Shown: piece by piece, positions 1 to 10,881 of the stretch
Layout: each line of letters opens with the position of its first letter
Position numbering within the stretch: the stretch's first letter is position 1
Assembly (NCBI GenBank): GCA_039799645.1
Contig: JBDLSG010000022.1
Coordinates: 1-64,000 of the forward strand
Direction: 5' to 3'
Origin: UBA964 sp039799645
GTDB lineage: Bacteria > Pseudomonadota > Gammaproteobacteria > Steroidobacterales > Steroidobacteraceae
DNA: 64,000 bases
Notes under the pieces: model-generated
Databases searched by the model: none
What the model saw: the letters and a program-made list of their open reading frames with translations, nothing else
What the model was told of the DNA's origin: nothing
Translations under genes and position numbers: made by a program

Positions 1-1101
1 CGGGAGGTCGAGCGCATCAATCGGCACCGCGAGCCAGGTGAGCCTGAAGCGACGCCGCTATTTGATCTCGATGATGTTGAAGAATGCCTGAAGTTGTTGA
101 GAGTCATTCGTTACGACACCGAATACGCCCCATTTCCGGGCATGACGCTGCGCTTTCGCGAAGCGGGGCATATCCTCGGATCAGCGAGTCTCGAGTTCGA
201 GTTGCGTGAACTCGATACGGTCAGGCGGATCGTCTTCAGTGGCGATCTTGGCCAATACGATTCACCGATCTTGCGCGATCCGCACCCTTTCAAGACGGCT
301 GACCTCATCGTGATGGAGAGCACCTACGGCGATCGTGATCATCGCGATCGGTCCGCCACCGTGGCTGAGCTCGGTGAAATCATTGACCGTGCGGATCGGG
401 ACCGCGGCAATATTGTCATCCCAGCCTTTGCCGTGGGCCGCAGCCAGGAGTTGCTCTACCTGCTTGGTCAGCATGCCGAGCAATGGAATTTGCAGCGATG
501 GCAGGTGTATCTCGATAGCCCCATGGCGATTAAGGCGAGCGAGATTTATTGGCGGCACCCTGAACGATACGATGAGGAGGCCGCTCGGCTGCGCGATAGT
601 TTCGGCTCCATGCCGAATCTGCCGAATCTGGCGCTAACTCGAACTGCGGACGAGTCCCGAGCGATCAACTCACGGCGCTCGCATACCTTGATCATCGCAG
701 GCAGCGGCATGTGCAATGGCGGGCGCGTTCTGCATCACTTGACGCACAACTTGCCGCGCGCCGAGTGCCACGTCATCTTCACGGGATATCAGGCGCCTGG
801 CACCCTCGGCCGAGCTCTGGTGGATCATGCGCGCCGGGTCCACATCCACGGCGTGTCCGTGCCGGTACAGGCGACGATTCATACCGTTGGTGGCTTGTCG
901 GCACACGGCGGGCAGCACGATCTGTTGCGTTGGTATGACAGTTTCGACGGCCATCCCGCGGTTTGCCTGGTTCACGGTGAGCCTGAGCCCGCACGGCTAT
1001 TGCAATCGGCTCTGCAGCAGCGCGGCGCGCATATCTCTATCCCCCGTCGAGGGGATATCATCGACCTCGTCTCGATGCGATTGGGGAGAGTCGATCGATG
1101 A
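1..1101 (+). CDS. MBL-fold beta-CASP RNA-processing hydrolase, 5' end outside window
   Basis: The frame is open from base 1, so the N-terminus with the HxHxDH zinc motif lies upstream of the window. What remains shows the second half of a metallo-beta-lactamase domain (GHILGSA, FSGDLG, ESTYGDRDH), the beta-CASP insert (IPAFAVGRSQELLYLL, YLDSPMA, GSGMCNGGR) and the C-terminal RNA-specificity region (TGYQAPGTLGR, TVGGLSAHGGQ, CLVHGEP). This order matches the CPSF73-like bacterial family of RNA endo/exonucleases acting in the cytoplasm. It ends in an ATGA overlap with the next gene. The family is clear; the actual RNA substrate cannot be read from the sequence. Confidence 0.9.
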   Translation, partial: REVERINRHREPGEPEATPLFDLDDVEECLKLLRVIRYDTEYAPFPGMTLRFREAGHILGSASLEFELRELDTVRRIVFSGDLGQYDSPILRDPHPFKTADLIVMESTYGDRDHRDRSATVAELGEIIDRADRDRGNIVIPAFAVGRSQELLYLLGQHAEQWNLQRWQVYLDSPMAIKASEIYWRHPERYDEEAARLRDSFGSMPNLPNLALTRTADESRAINSRRSHTLIIAGSGMCNGGRVLHHLTHNLPRAECHVIFTGYQAPGTLGRALVDHARRVHIHGVSVPVQATIHTVGGLSAHGGQHDLLRWYDSFDGHPAVCLVHGEPEPARLLQSALQQRGAHISIPRRGDIIDLVSMRLGRVDR

Positions 1102-1886
1102 AATCCGGATTGCGCGAGCTGGTGCTCGCCTTGGTGATTTCGCTTTGCGCGTTGCCAGCCTCCACTTTGGTTGTTGCTGCGGAGCCGGCGGGCGCTACAG
1201 CCCGAACGGTTCTCGTCATTGGTGCGACCGGCAGAACTGGGCGCGAAGTGGTTGTGAAATCTCTGGAGGCGGGCTATCGAGTTCGAGCTCTCGTGCGCGA
1301 TGAGCTTCGTGCCCGCGCAGCGCTCGGCAGCGAGGTCACGCTCATCGTCGGCGATGTGCGTACCGATGAGGGCATCGCAAAAGCGATCGAGGGAGCTGAT
1401 TTCATCATCTCTGCTTTGGGCTCCAACGTTCGCAATGATCCTTCCAATACGCCAGAGCTTGTCGATTACGGTGGCATTCGTCGTTTGGCAGAAAAATCAG
1501 CCAAGTCAAAGATTCGTCACTTCGTGCTCGTATCTTCGATGGGCGCCACCCATCGGGATCACCCCCTCAACCGTATGTACTCAAATATCTTGACCTGGAA
1601 GCTCAAGGGTGAAGAGGCCTTACGCGCTTCCGGAGTTCCATACACGATCGTGCGCCCGGGCGGCCTGACTGAAGCACGTGGCGGTGAGTTCTTGCCGATG
1701 ATGATGCAGGGTGACGATCTGTCACGGCAGGGGCGAATCGCACGGGCGGATGTCGCTGCCATTGCCGTCGCTGCGCTTGATCGTCCCGAGGCGATGCAAA
1801 AAACCTTTGAAGTCATCGCCAGCAATGCGACAGGCCAGCCGGACTGGGCGACTCTTTTCGGGAGCTTGAACGTCGATGCAAAATGA
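1098..1886 (+). CDS. NmrA-like NAD(P)-binding oxidoreductase, exported or anchored
   Basis: 262 residues. After an N-terminal hydrophobic segment ending near ALPASTLVVAAEPA (a probable signal peptide or anchor), an atypical short-chain dehydrogenase fold begins with the dinucleotide-binding motif GATGRTG, followed by VRALVRD, GDVR and the VLVSSMGA strand. The canonical YxxxK pair is not evident, as is usual in NmrA-type members that may sense or isomerise rather than reduce. It overlaps the previous gene by ATGA and the next by 11 bases, so it is part of one transcription unit. A leader on a cofactor-binding protein is unusual and may be a membrane anchor. Substrate unknown. Confidence 0.75.
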   Translation: MKSGLRELVLALVISLCALPASTLVVAAEPAGATARTVLVIGATGRTGREVVVKSLEAGYRVRALVRDELRARAALGSEVTLIVGDVRTDEGIAKAIEGADFIISALGSNVRNDPSNTPELVDYGGIRRLAEKSAKSKIRHFVLVSSMGATHRDHPLNRMYSNILTWKLKGEEALRASGVPYTIVRPGGLTEARGGEFLPMMMQGDDLSRQGRIARADVAAIAVAALDRPEAMQKTFEVIASNATGQPDWATLFGSLNVDAK

Positions 1887-3189
1887 AACGGCGCTGCAGC
1901 GCCAGTTGTCGCGCTTCGCCAAGGTAGAGCCTCGCGAAACCGCTGCGGTTGTGGCCGCGTTCTGCCTGTTTTTCTTTGTACTGGGTAGCTATTTCGCTGT
2001 TCGTCCCGTTCGCGAGACCGTGGCCACTCTGCTCGGTCGTGATCGCGTGGCAGATCTCTGGTTTTACACGGCGCTATTCGCGATCTTGATCGTGCCGTTG
2101 TATGGCTGGCTGATCGCTCGCTTCCGTCGCAGCATCCTGCTTCCCTGGGTTTACGGTGTGGTCGCCGTCATTCTCGGTGTCATTGGTTTCAACATCCAGA
2201 TGGATGAGTCCAATCTGCGAGTCGGCACTTTTTTCTACGTGTGGATCAGCGTGCTCAACTTGATGCTGGTCTCGGTCTTCTGGAGTTTCCTACTCGAGAT
2301 GTTCTCAGCCGAGCAGACCAAGCGCCTGTTCGGGTTCATTGCTGCGGGCGGGACTTTTGGTGCGTTGATCGGCCCCTTGATCGCGCGCCTTTTGGTTGAC
2401 TCGATCGGAAACTCGGGCGTTCTCTATGTGGGGTCAGTCGGATTCTTGGGCGCCATCGTCTGTCAGCGTATCTTGATCGGTATCTGGAATCGAGAGCGCA
2501 ATGAGCGAATGGCGGAGACGCCAGATACATCAACCGTGGCTTCTGATACAGGCCTTGGCGGAAATCCTTTCGCCGGCATCTTCATCGTGTTGCGATCCCC
2601 CTACCTTTTGGGTATCGCATCGTTCGTCGTGTTGTTGTCGGCGGTCAACACATTCCTCTACTTCGAACAGCTGCGCATCGTCACCGAGACGTTCGAAGAC
2701 ACGACTCGCCGAACCGAGGTGTTTGCCACCATCGACTTCGTCGTACAGTCACTGACGATTTTTTCGCAGTTGTTTCTCACGGGTCGTATCGCATCGAAGC
2801 TCGGTGTTAGAACGTTGCTCACCTTCGTGCCGGTGTTGATGGTGATCGGGTTCCTGTTGCTCTCGATCTTCAATGTCTTCGGAATGATCGCAGCGTTGCT
2901 GGTGCTACGACGCTGGGGCGAGTATGCGTTCATTCGGCCCGGCCGCGAGATGCTTTGGGGTTCTCTCGATACCGAGTCCAAATATAAGGCCAAGAGTTTC
3001 ATCGATGTGCCCGTGTACCGCGCTGCCGATTATGTGGGCGCCCAAGCCAAGACGGCGCTGGACGCGGTGGGTACCTCGCCGAGCGGCGCCGCCTTGATTG
3101 GGGCCGTCTTGGGCGTGCTTTGGGTCGGAAACGGCTGGCTACTTGGTCGTAAGCACGATGACGCATCAGAGGAGAAAAATAAAACATGA
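1876..3189 (+). CDS. TLC/Npt-like MFS transporter (possible nucleotide exchanger)
   Basis: 437 residues with about 12 hydrophobic segments. The N-terminal region with YFAVRPVRETVATLLGRDRVADLWFYT resembles the Npt1/Npt2 (TLC) nucleotide-transporter group that free-living proteobacteria also carry without a proven role. It sits between an oxidoreductase gene and an NCS1 nucleobase permease gene, overlapping both (11 and 4 bases), so a part in nucleotide or nucleobase traffic across the inner membrane is plausible. This is inference from resemblance and neighbours; a general MFS exporter is the alternative. Confidence 0.6.
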   Translation: MQNETALQRQLSRFAKVEPRETAAVVAAFCLFFFVLGSYFAVRPVRETVATLLGRDRVADLWFYTALFAILIVPLYGWLIARFRRSILLPWVYGVVAVILGVIGFNIQMDESNLRVGTFFYVWISVLNLMLVSVFWSFLLEMFSAEQTKRLFGFIAAGGTFGALIGPLIARLLVDSIGNSGVLYVGSVGFLGAIVCQRILIGIWNRERNERMAETPDTSTVASDTGLGGNPFAGIFIVLRSPYLLGIASFVVLLSAVNTFLYFEQLRIVTETFEDTTRRTEVFATIDFVVQSLTIFSQLFLTGRIASKLGVRTLLTFVPVLMVIGFLLLSIFNVFGMIAALLVLRRWGEYAFIRPGREMLWGSLDTESKYKAKSFIDVPVYRAADYVGAQAKTALDAVGTSPSGAALIGAVLGVLWVGNGWLLGRKHDDASEEKNKT

Positions 3190-4529
3190 GCCGCTGGTCA
3201 GAATGGTTCCGACTCGACGAACGGGAAGAGGCCGCGAGTGCCGACAGTCCGCACGCTCCTTTGAGTGACGAGCAGCGACGCGATGCCTTGCCATTGCTGA
3301 CACTGGCTTTTGGCTGGGGATTTTTGGTCACCGGCTTATTGGTCGGTAGCTCACTCGGCGCCGGGCTGTATTTTCCCGATTTGATTCGCAACGCCTTGTG
3401 GGGCAACACGATTAATTTCATCGTGGGCGCCTTAGTGGGTTACATGGGTTACAAGACGGCATGTAACAGCGGTCTGCTGTACAGACTCACCTATGGCAAT
3501 GTCGGCGCTTACCTGCCGGTACTGTTTCTGGCGGCGCTGACCATCGGCTGGCAAGGCATCGTGGTTGGCGCGATGGGTTTGACTTGGGCAGGTAGTTTCG
3601 ACAGCCCGCTGTTTTATCCGATCGCCATCTTTGCCGGCTTGCTCTACACGGCGACAACCTATCTCGGCGTCAAAGGACTTGAGCGTGTCGCCGTGCCGTC
3701 GACCGTGGTGCTGGCGCTAGTCGGTTTGTACGCAGGTTGGTTCAATGTCGATCGTGCCGGCGGTTGGGATGCATTTCTTGCCTTGTCGGCGAGCGCCTCT
3801 GCAACGAGTCCGTTAACCGACAATCAGGCGATCAATCTCGTGATTGGCTCTTGGATCGTCGGTGGTGTGGTGATGGCGGAATATACTCGCTTCGCTCGCA
3901 AAGCCTGGGTCGCAATTGCCATTCCGTTCATCGTGTTGATCGTCACGCAGATTTTTCTGCAAGTCATTGGCGCCATGGGCGGCATCGTATCTGGCAGCTT
4001 CGATTTCAGTGCTTACCTCAAGACAGCGGGCCCACTCATCGCATTCGTCGGTTTAGTCGCGATGAGCCTGGCTTTGTGGACCACCGGCGATACCAACTTG
4101 TATCTGCCGTCCATCCAGACGGCCAGCGTTTTCAAATTGCCGAAGCGCGTCACGATCGTCGTGTGTGGTTTGATCGGCACGATCTTGGGTCTTGGCATCT
4201 ATCAACACTTTATGGGTTGGATCAATCAAATCGCGAATCTCGTCCCGCCGCTGATCGGGCCCGTCATCGTCGATTACTACCTGTTCCAACGCGGACACTA
4301 CGACACGACGCGTTTGCCAGACTTACCGAGCTGGAACCCTCCTGCCGTCGCGGCGTTTGTGGCAGGCGTCATCGCCGCGCAGGCTTTTACTCCGCCGTGG
4401 ATCGCCTCGGGCCTTTGGGGCTTGCTCGTTTCGATGGTCGCCTATGCGGTGATTTACGGAGCGACGCGCATGATGGGTTTGAAGTTGGGTTACGCAGCCG
4501 TGGCAGCGCGCGAGCGTAAAGCAGGTTGA
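3186..4529 (+). CDS. NCS1-family cytosine/purine permease
   Basis: 447 residues. A hydrophilic N-terminus (about 35 residues) precedes roughly 12 membrane segments. The pattern of small glycine-rich helices (LVGSSLGAGLYFPDL, GYKTACNSGLLYRLTYG, GVKGLERVAVPSTVV, TTGDTNLYLPS, PPLIGPVIVDYYLFQRG) fits CodB-like NCS1 symporters, which import cytosine or related bases with a cation. It starts within an ATGA overlap with the preceding transporter gene. No deaminase gene lies nearby, so the base transported is not known. Confidence 0.8.
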   Translation: MSRWSEWFRLDEREEAASADSPHAPLSDEQRRDALPLLTLAFGWGFLVTGLLVGSSLGAGLYFPDLIRNALWGNTINFIVGALVGYMGYKTACNSGLLYRLTYGNVGAYLPVLFLAALTIGWQGIVVGAMGLTWAGSFDSPLFYPIAIFAGLLYTATTYLGVKGLERVAVPSTVVLALVGLYAGWFNVDRAGGWDAFLALSASASATSPLTDNQAINLVIGSWIVGGVVMAEYTRFARKAWVAIAIPFIVLIVTQIFLQVIGAMGGIVSGSFDFSAYLKTAGPLIAFVGLVAMSLALWTTGDTNLYLPSIQTASVFKLPKRVTIVVCGLIGTILGLGIYQHFMGWINQIANLVPPLIGPVIVDYYLFQRGHYDTTRLPDLPSWNPPAVAAFVAGVIAAQAFTPPWIASGLWGLLVSMVAYAVIYGATRMMGLKLGYAAVAARERKAG

Positions 4530-4534
4530 TCAGT

Positions 4535-5464
4535 ATGCGGATTCGAGTCGGCCTTCAACTGCTCATGGTCGTTTTCTTTGCCGTCATCGGGTCGTTAGGT
4601 CGAGCGGAATCGGTCACCGGTGCGCAGCGTCAAGCGGCGAGTGATTACCTATTGGCCGTGTCGCGTAACGATCCTCAAGCTATCGCTTATGCAATCCATC
4701 CCACCGAACTGGATCGTTTGCGTTTTGGCGTTCTACAGAGACTGAGAGAGGAGTCGGCCCGCGGCGGCAATGCGATCCGCGAGCGTCTGTTCGGTGGAGC
4801 GATGCCACTTGCGGATATCGAGCGACTGACTAGCGTCAATTTCTTTCGTGCAGTTGCCCGCCGTTGGTCGCCTACCGTACGCACTCACGAGAGTCTCGAC
4901 GGTTTGAGCGCCACCCGAGATGGCGAGAGAGTACATGTGCTGGTGAAGCAGCGACCCCCTAAAGACGGCGGCCGCATCGAAACCCTCGAAGTCGTGACAC
5001 TCATGACCTACGGGCGAGAGTGGCGCGCCGCGCTGCCACCTGAGTTTGAGGCGCTTGTAGATGACTTGGTGAGCGGGCGTCATGGAGGAATGACTGATGC
5101 ACTGCCGGCTCCCCGGAGCGCACCTCAAGCGCCGGAGCGCAATCCGCCGGAAATCGTCAGCATGCTGGAGGCGGCCGAGAAGGCGCTGGTCGATGGCCGA
5201 TGTGATCGCTATTACAAAGAATTCTTAACGCCGGAACTTCAGCGCAGCCTTGCTGGTCGTACCATGGACTCCTTAATCACCAGTTGCCGGCGCAGCATGG
5301 CCAGTCGCGAGCTGCTGATCGCCGCACTGCGGATCGTCAAGCGCACGCCCGCGACCATTGAAAATGGCGGTAATCGGGCGGTGTACGATGTCACGGGTCA
5401 GGGTTTGCCTTTCGATCGGTATGTGCTGGAGCGAGTTGAAGGGCGCTGGTACGTCGCCGAGTAA
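4535..5464 (+). CDS. Exported protein of unknown function
   Basis: About 309 residues from the ATG, which has AGG nine bases upstream; a TTG at 4526 overlapping the preceding stop is the alternative start. A signal peptide is visible (MRIRVGLQLLMVVFFAVIGSLGRAES). The mature protein appears to hold two similar-sized parts, about residues 25-180 and 205-309, joined by a proline-rich linker. Each ends in a strand-rich stretch (VVTLMTYGREWRAALP; YVLERVEGRWYVAE) like NTF2-like or DUF4878-type modules. That resemblance is tentative. Probably periplasmic. It lies in the same transcription unit as the permease gene, 5 bases after its stop. Confidence 0.6.
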   Translation: MRIRVGLQLLMVVFFAVIGSLGRAESVTGAQRQAASDYLLAVSRNDPQAIAYAIHPTELDRLRFGVLQRLREESARGGNAIRERLFGGAMPLADIERLTSVNFFRAVARRWSPTVRTHESLDGLSATRDGERVHVLVKQRPPKDGGRIETLEVVTLMTYGREWRAALPPEFEALVDDLVSGRHGGMTDALPAPRSAPQAPERNPPEIVSMLEAAEKALVDGRCDRYYKEFLTPELQRSLAGRTMDSLITSCRRSMASRELLIAALRIVKRTPATIENGGNRAVYDVTGQGLPFDRYVLERVEGRWYVAE

Positions 5465-5494
5465 TGTCAGCCAATTCAGTTGGAGCAGTCAGTC

Positions 5495-6070
5495 ATGCGA
5501 AATGTTTCAGGATCTCTGCCTCGAATGGGCCGCCGCACCGGGTGGTGGGTCTTGGCTTTCGCCGTGTTGCTGAGTGGTTGCGGCGTGAATCCGCAGAAAG
5601 TGACGGTGCCGGTCGTACCGGCAGTCGACCTGCCGCGCTTCATGGGGCCGTGGTACGTGATTGCCGTCATTCCGACCTTCATCGAGAAAGACATCTATAA
5701 CGCTGTCGAGTCTTACGAGCTCGCTCCGGATGGCACGATTCGCACGACGTTCACCTTTAACAAGGGCGCGCTCGATGGGCCGGCTAAGGAGATGAACCCG
5801 AAGGGCTTCGTCATTCCGGGCACCAATAATGCTATCTGGGGCATGCAGTTCATCTGGCCGATCAAGGCGGAATACGTGATTTCCCATGTCGATGCGAACT
5901 ACACCGAGACGATCATCGCCCGCAGCGCCCGCGACTATGTCTGGATCATGGCCCGCACCCCGACCATCGAAGAGGCTCGATATCGCGAGCTGGTCGGCAA
6001 GGTGGGTGCCATGGGTTACGACGTCAGCAAACTGGTGCGCATTAGTCACCGCGCTGCGGCCGGTCGGTGA
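5495..6070 (+). CDS. blc: Lipocalin family lipoprotein (Blc-like)
   Basis: 191 residues from the ATG, which has GGAG nine bases upstream; an in-frame TTG at 5480 is less likely. The N-terminus ends in a lipobox (LLSGC), so it should be a lipid-anchored envelope protein. The lipocalin signature GxW is seen as FMGPWYVIA, followed by a beta-rich barrel and the late motif YVWIMARTPTIEEARY typical of Blc. Bacterial lipocalins of this kind bind lysophospholipids or fatty acids in the outer membrane. It is the last gene of the first run; a 133-base gap separates it from the mutase gene. Confidence 0.88.
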   Translation: MRNVSGSLPRMGRRTGWWVLAFAVLLSGCGVNPQKVTVPVVPAVDLPRFMGPWYVIAVIPTFIEKDIYNAVESYELAPDGTIRTTFTFNKGALDGPAKEMNPKGFVIPGTNNAIWGMQFIWPIKAEYVISHVDANYTETIIARSARDYVWIMARTPTIEEARYRELVGKVGAMGYDVSKLVRISHRAAAGR

Positions 6071-6085
6071 CGAGCTAAGTTCCTG

Positions 6086-6102
6086 ATTTAAATAACTTAA
6101 AT
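6086..6102. promoter_or_regulatory. AT-rich inverted repeat upstream of the mutase operon
   Basis: Arms ATTTAA and TTAAAT are separated by five bases, inside a short AT-rich island in the only gap (6071-6203) ahead of the propionate cluster. It could be an operator or part of the promoter. No regulator gene is adjacent, and I see no convincing -35/-10 pair or cobalamin-riboswitch B12 box in this gap. Confidence 0.25.
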
Positions 6103-6203
6103 ATCCAGCGTCCTGTTCTGCGGGCGGGGCCGCCGGCGCTGCTCGCCGCTTAACGCCCCCCTTGCTAGACTGCCGAGGTTTTTCGCCCGGTTGCAGGGAT
6201 GTC

Positions 6204-8349
<2,146 letters not shown>

Positions 8350-8363
<14 letters not shown>

Positions 8364-9372
8364 TATGGATGACCTCGCCTTGATCGCGGCCGTGCGTGCC
8401 GGCGATCGTCGGGCACTGGCGAAGACGATCACCTTGCTCGAATCGACGCTGCCTGAGCATCGCGTTCGCGCCGACTCGGTGCTCGATGCGTTGCTGCCTG
8501 AGAGTGGTCGTGCACTGCGTCTCGGTATTTCTGGTGTGCCGGGCGTTGGCAAATCGACCTTTATCGAATCTTTGGGCATGTATCTCATCGAGCGTGGGCA
8601 CAAAGTGGCCGTGCTTGCGGTTGATCCTTCATCGGGCGTGTCGGGCGGTTCGATACTCGGTGACAAGACGCGCATGGAACGTCTGTCCGTGCACGATCGC
8701 GCCTACATCCGACCGAGTCCTTCGTCCGGCACCTTAGGCGGCGTTGCCGAGAAAACGCGCGAGGCGATGCTCGTTTGCGAGGCTGCTGGCTATGACGTCG
8801 TGATCGTCGAAACGGTGGGTGTCGGTCAATCCGAGACCACTGTTGCAGGCATGACCGACATGTTCGTGCTGTTGCAGTTGCCGAATGCCGGCGATGATCT
8901 GCAAGCGATGAAGAAGGGCATCATGGAAATGGCCGACCTCATCGTCATCAACAAAGCCGATCTTGATCCTGATGCGGCGACTCGCGCTGAAGCGCAGATC
9001 ACCAGTGCATTGCGTGTGTTGCGCTTCACGGGCGCACCCGGTACGAGCGTCGAGAATCGTTGGCAGACTCGGGTGATGCGCGGTAGTGCGCTGCGCGCCG
9101 AAGGCTTGGAGCAGTTCTGGGCCGAGGTGCAGGAGTTCAAACGTTTGGGCGATCTATCCGGCGAATTTGCCGCGAAGCGTCGCCAGCAGGCGCTGACCTG
9201 GATGTGGGATCAAGTCCATGCCCGGTTGGCCGCCGATTTTCGTGAATCTGCGGCAGTCCGCGCGGCGCTACCTGCAGTGCTAGCCGATGTCTCTCATTCA
9301 CGTACCGCGCCATCATCGGCCGCGCGAAAGTTGCTAGACCTATTTGAAAAAAGGGAATCCACTCATGCATGA
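8350..9372 (+). CDS. meaB: MeaB/ArgK G-protein chaperone of methylmalonyl-CoA mutase
   Basis: 340 residues from GTG 8350 (14-base overlap with the mutase gene); an ATG at 8365 is possible. G-domain motifs are clear: Walker A GVPGVGKST (residues 62-70), VDPSSGVSGGSILGDKTRM, the switch region VETVGVGQSE, and NKAD for guanine recognition. MeaB loads and protects the B12 cofactor of the mutase, using GTP hydrolysis to gate it. Position directly behind the mutase gene supports this. Its end overlaps the pccB start (ATG 9365). Confidence 0.96.
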
Positions 9373-10857
9373 CATCATTCAGCAGCTCGAGAAGAAGCGG
9401 GCTCAAGCCCGTCAGGGTGGTGGGCCTAAGCGCATAGAAGCACAGCAGCAAGCTCACTGCACGCGAGCGTGTGGAGTTGTTATTAGACGAGGGTAGCTTC
9501 GAAGAATGGGATATGTTCGTCGAACATCGCTGCAGCGACTTCGGCATGCAGGATCAAAAAATTCCGGGTGATGGTGTCGTCACTGGATGCGGCTTCATCA
9601 ACGGTCGACTGGTGTTTGTATTCAGCCAAGATTTCACGGTCTTCGGCGGATCGCTCAGCGAAGCCCATGCGCAGAAGATATGCAAGGTCATGGATATGGC
9701 GATGAAGGTGGGTGCACCTGTCATCGGCATCAACGACTCGGGCGGCGCGCGAATCCAGGAAGGCGTAGCCTCACTGGGTGGTTATGGGTGTGGTGCCGCA
9801 GATCAGTTTGATCATGGGTCCGAGCGCTGGTGGCGCGGTTTATAGCCCAGCTCTCACCGATTTTATCTTCATGGTCAAGGACAGCTCATACATGTTCGTG
9901 ACCGGTCCTGAGGTCGTCAAAACCGTCACCCACGAGGAAGTTACCGCTGAGGATCTCGGTGGCGCGATCACTCACACTACTCGTAGTGGTGTTGCCGATC
10001 TCGCCTTCGAAAACGATGTGGACGCGATCTTGATGGTCCGACGGTTCTTCAATTATTTGCCCTCCAACAATCGTGAGAAGGCACCGATACGAGAAGCGGG
10101 CGATCCCCCTGATCGCGATGACTTCTCGCTAGACACGCTGATTCCAGACAACCCGAACAAGCCCTACGACATGAAAGAGCTCGTCGCGAAAGTCGTCGAC
10201 GACGGTGAGTTCTTCGAGTTGCAGCCGGACTACGCAAAGAACATCCTGATCGGGTTTGCCCGTATGGATGGGCAGGTTGTCGGCATCGTTGCCAATCAAC
10301 CGCTGGTATTAGCGGGTTGTCTCGACATCAAGAGCAGTATTAAGGCAGCACGCTTCGTGCGTTTCTGCGACGCTTTCGGCATCCCCGTCGTGACCTTCGT
10401 CGATGTGCCGGGTTTCATGCCGGGCACGGCGCAGGAATATGGCGGCATCATCAAGCACGGCGCAAAGTTGCTCTATGCCTATGCCGAGTGCACTGTACCG
10501 AAAATCACTGTTATTACGCGCAAGGCTTACGGTGGCGCCTACGACGTCATGGCCTCGAAGCATCTACGCGGCGACGTCAACTTTGCTTGGCCAAATGCCG
10601 AGATCGCGGTGATGGGCGCGAAGGGCGCTGTAGAAATCATCTTCCGCAATGAAAAGAGCGATCCTCAAAAGCTCGCCGCCCGTGAAGCGGAATATCGGGA
10701 GAAGTTTGCCAATCCGTTCGTGGCTGGCGCCCGCGGCTACATCGACGATGTCATCATGCCGCACGGAACGCGTCGACGCGTCTGTCGAGCCTTGACGGTG
10801 CTACGCGACAAGAAGCTTGAAGAGCCGTGGCGTAAGCACGGCAACATTCCTCTGTGA
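9365..10857 (+). pseudogene. pccB: Propionyl-CoA carboxylase beta subunit, disrupted by two frameshifting deletions
   Basis: The protein is spread over three frames. Codons from ATG 9365 give MHDIIQQLEKKRAQARQGG then RIEAQ, and stop at 9496. From 9450 a second frame gives KLTARERVELLLDEG through GGARIQEGVASLGGY, and a third frame from 9787 gives GVVPQISLIMGPSAGGAVYSPALTDF to the normal C-terminus. Against the family pattern, about 8 bases are missing at 9446-9449 (four residues between RIEAQ and KLTARER) and about 32 at 9786 (eleven residues, ADIFLRN-like, between GGY and GVVPQIS). The rest is well conserved, including the carboxyltransferase motif RKAYGGAYDVM. Either a recent pseudogene or assembly error; the intact partner pccA and mutase make error quite likely. 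Confidence 0.85.
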
Positions 10858-10881
10858 TGGCGTGAAGGAGCAAGGCTAATC

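Noticed and set aside
6071..6203. Possible cobalamin riboswitch ahead of the B12-dependent mutase
   Set aside because: The gap is too short and lacks a B12-box-like conserved core.
9365..10857. Programmed frameshifting in pccB
   Set aside because: Both breaks lack residues that the family needs (about 4 and 11), so a ribosomal slip would not restore the protein.
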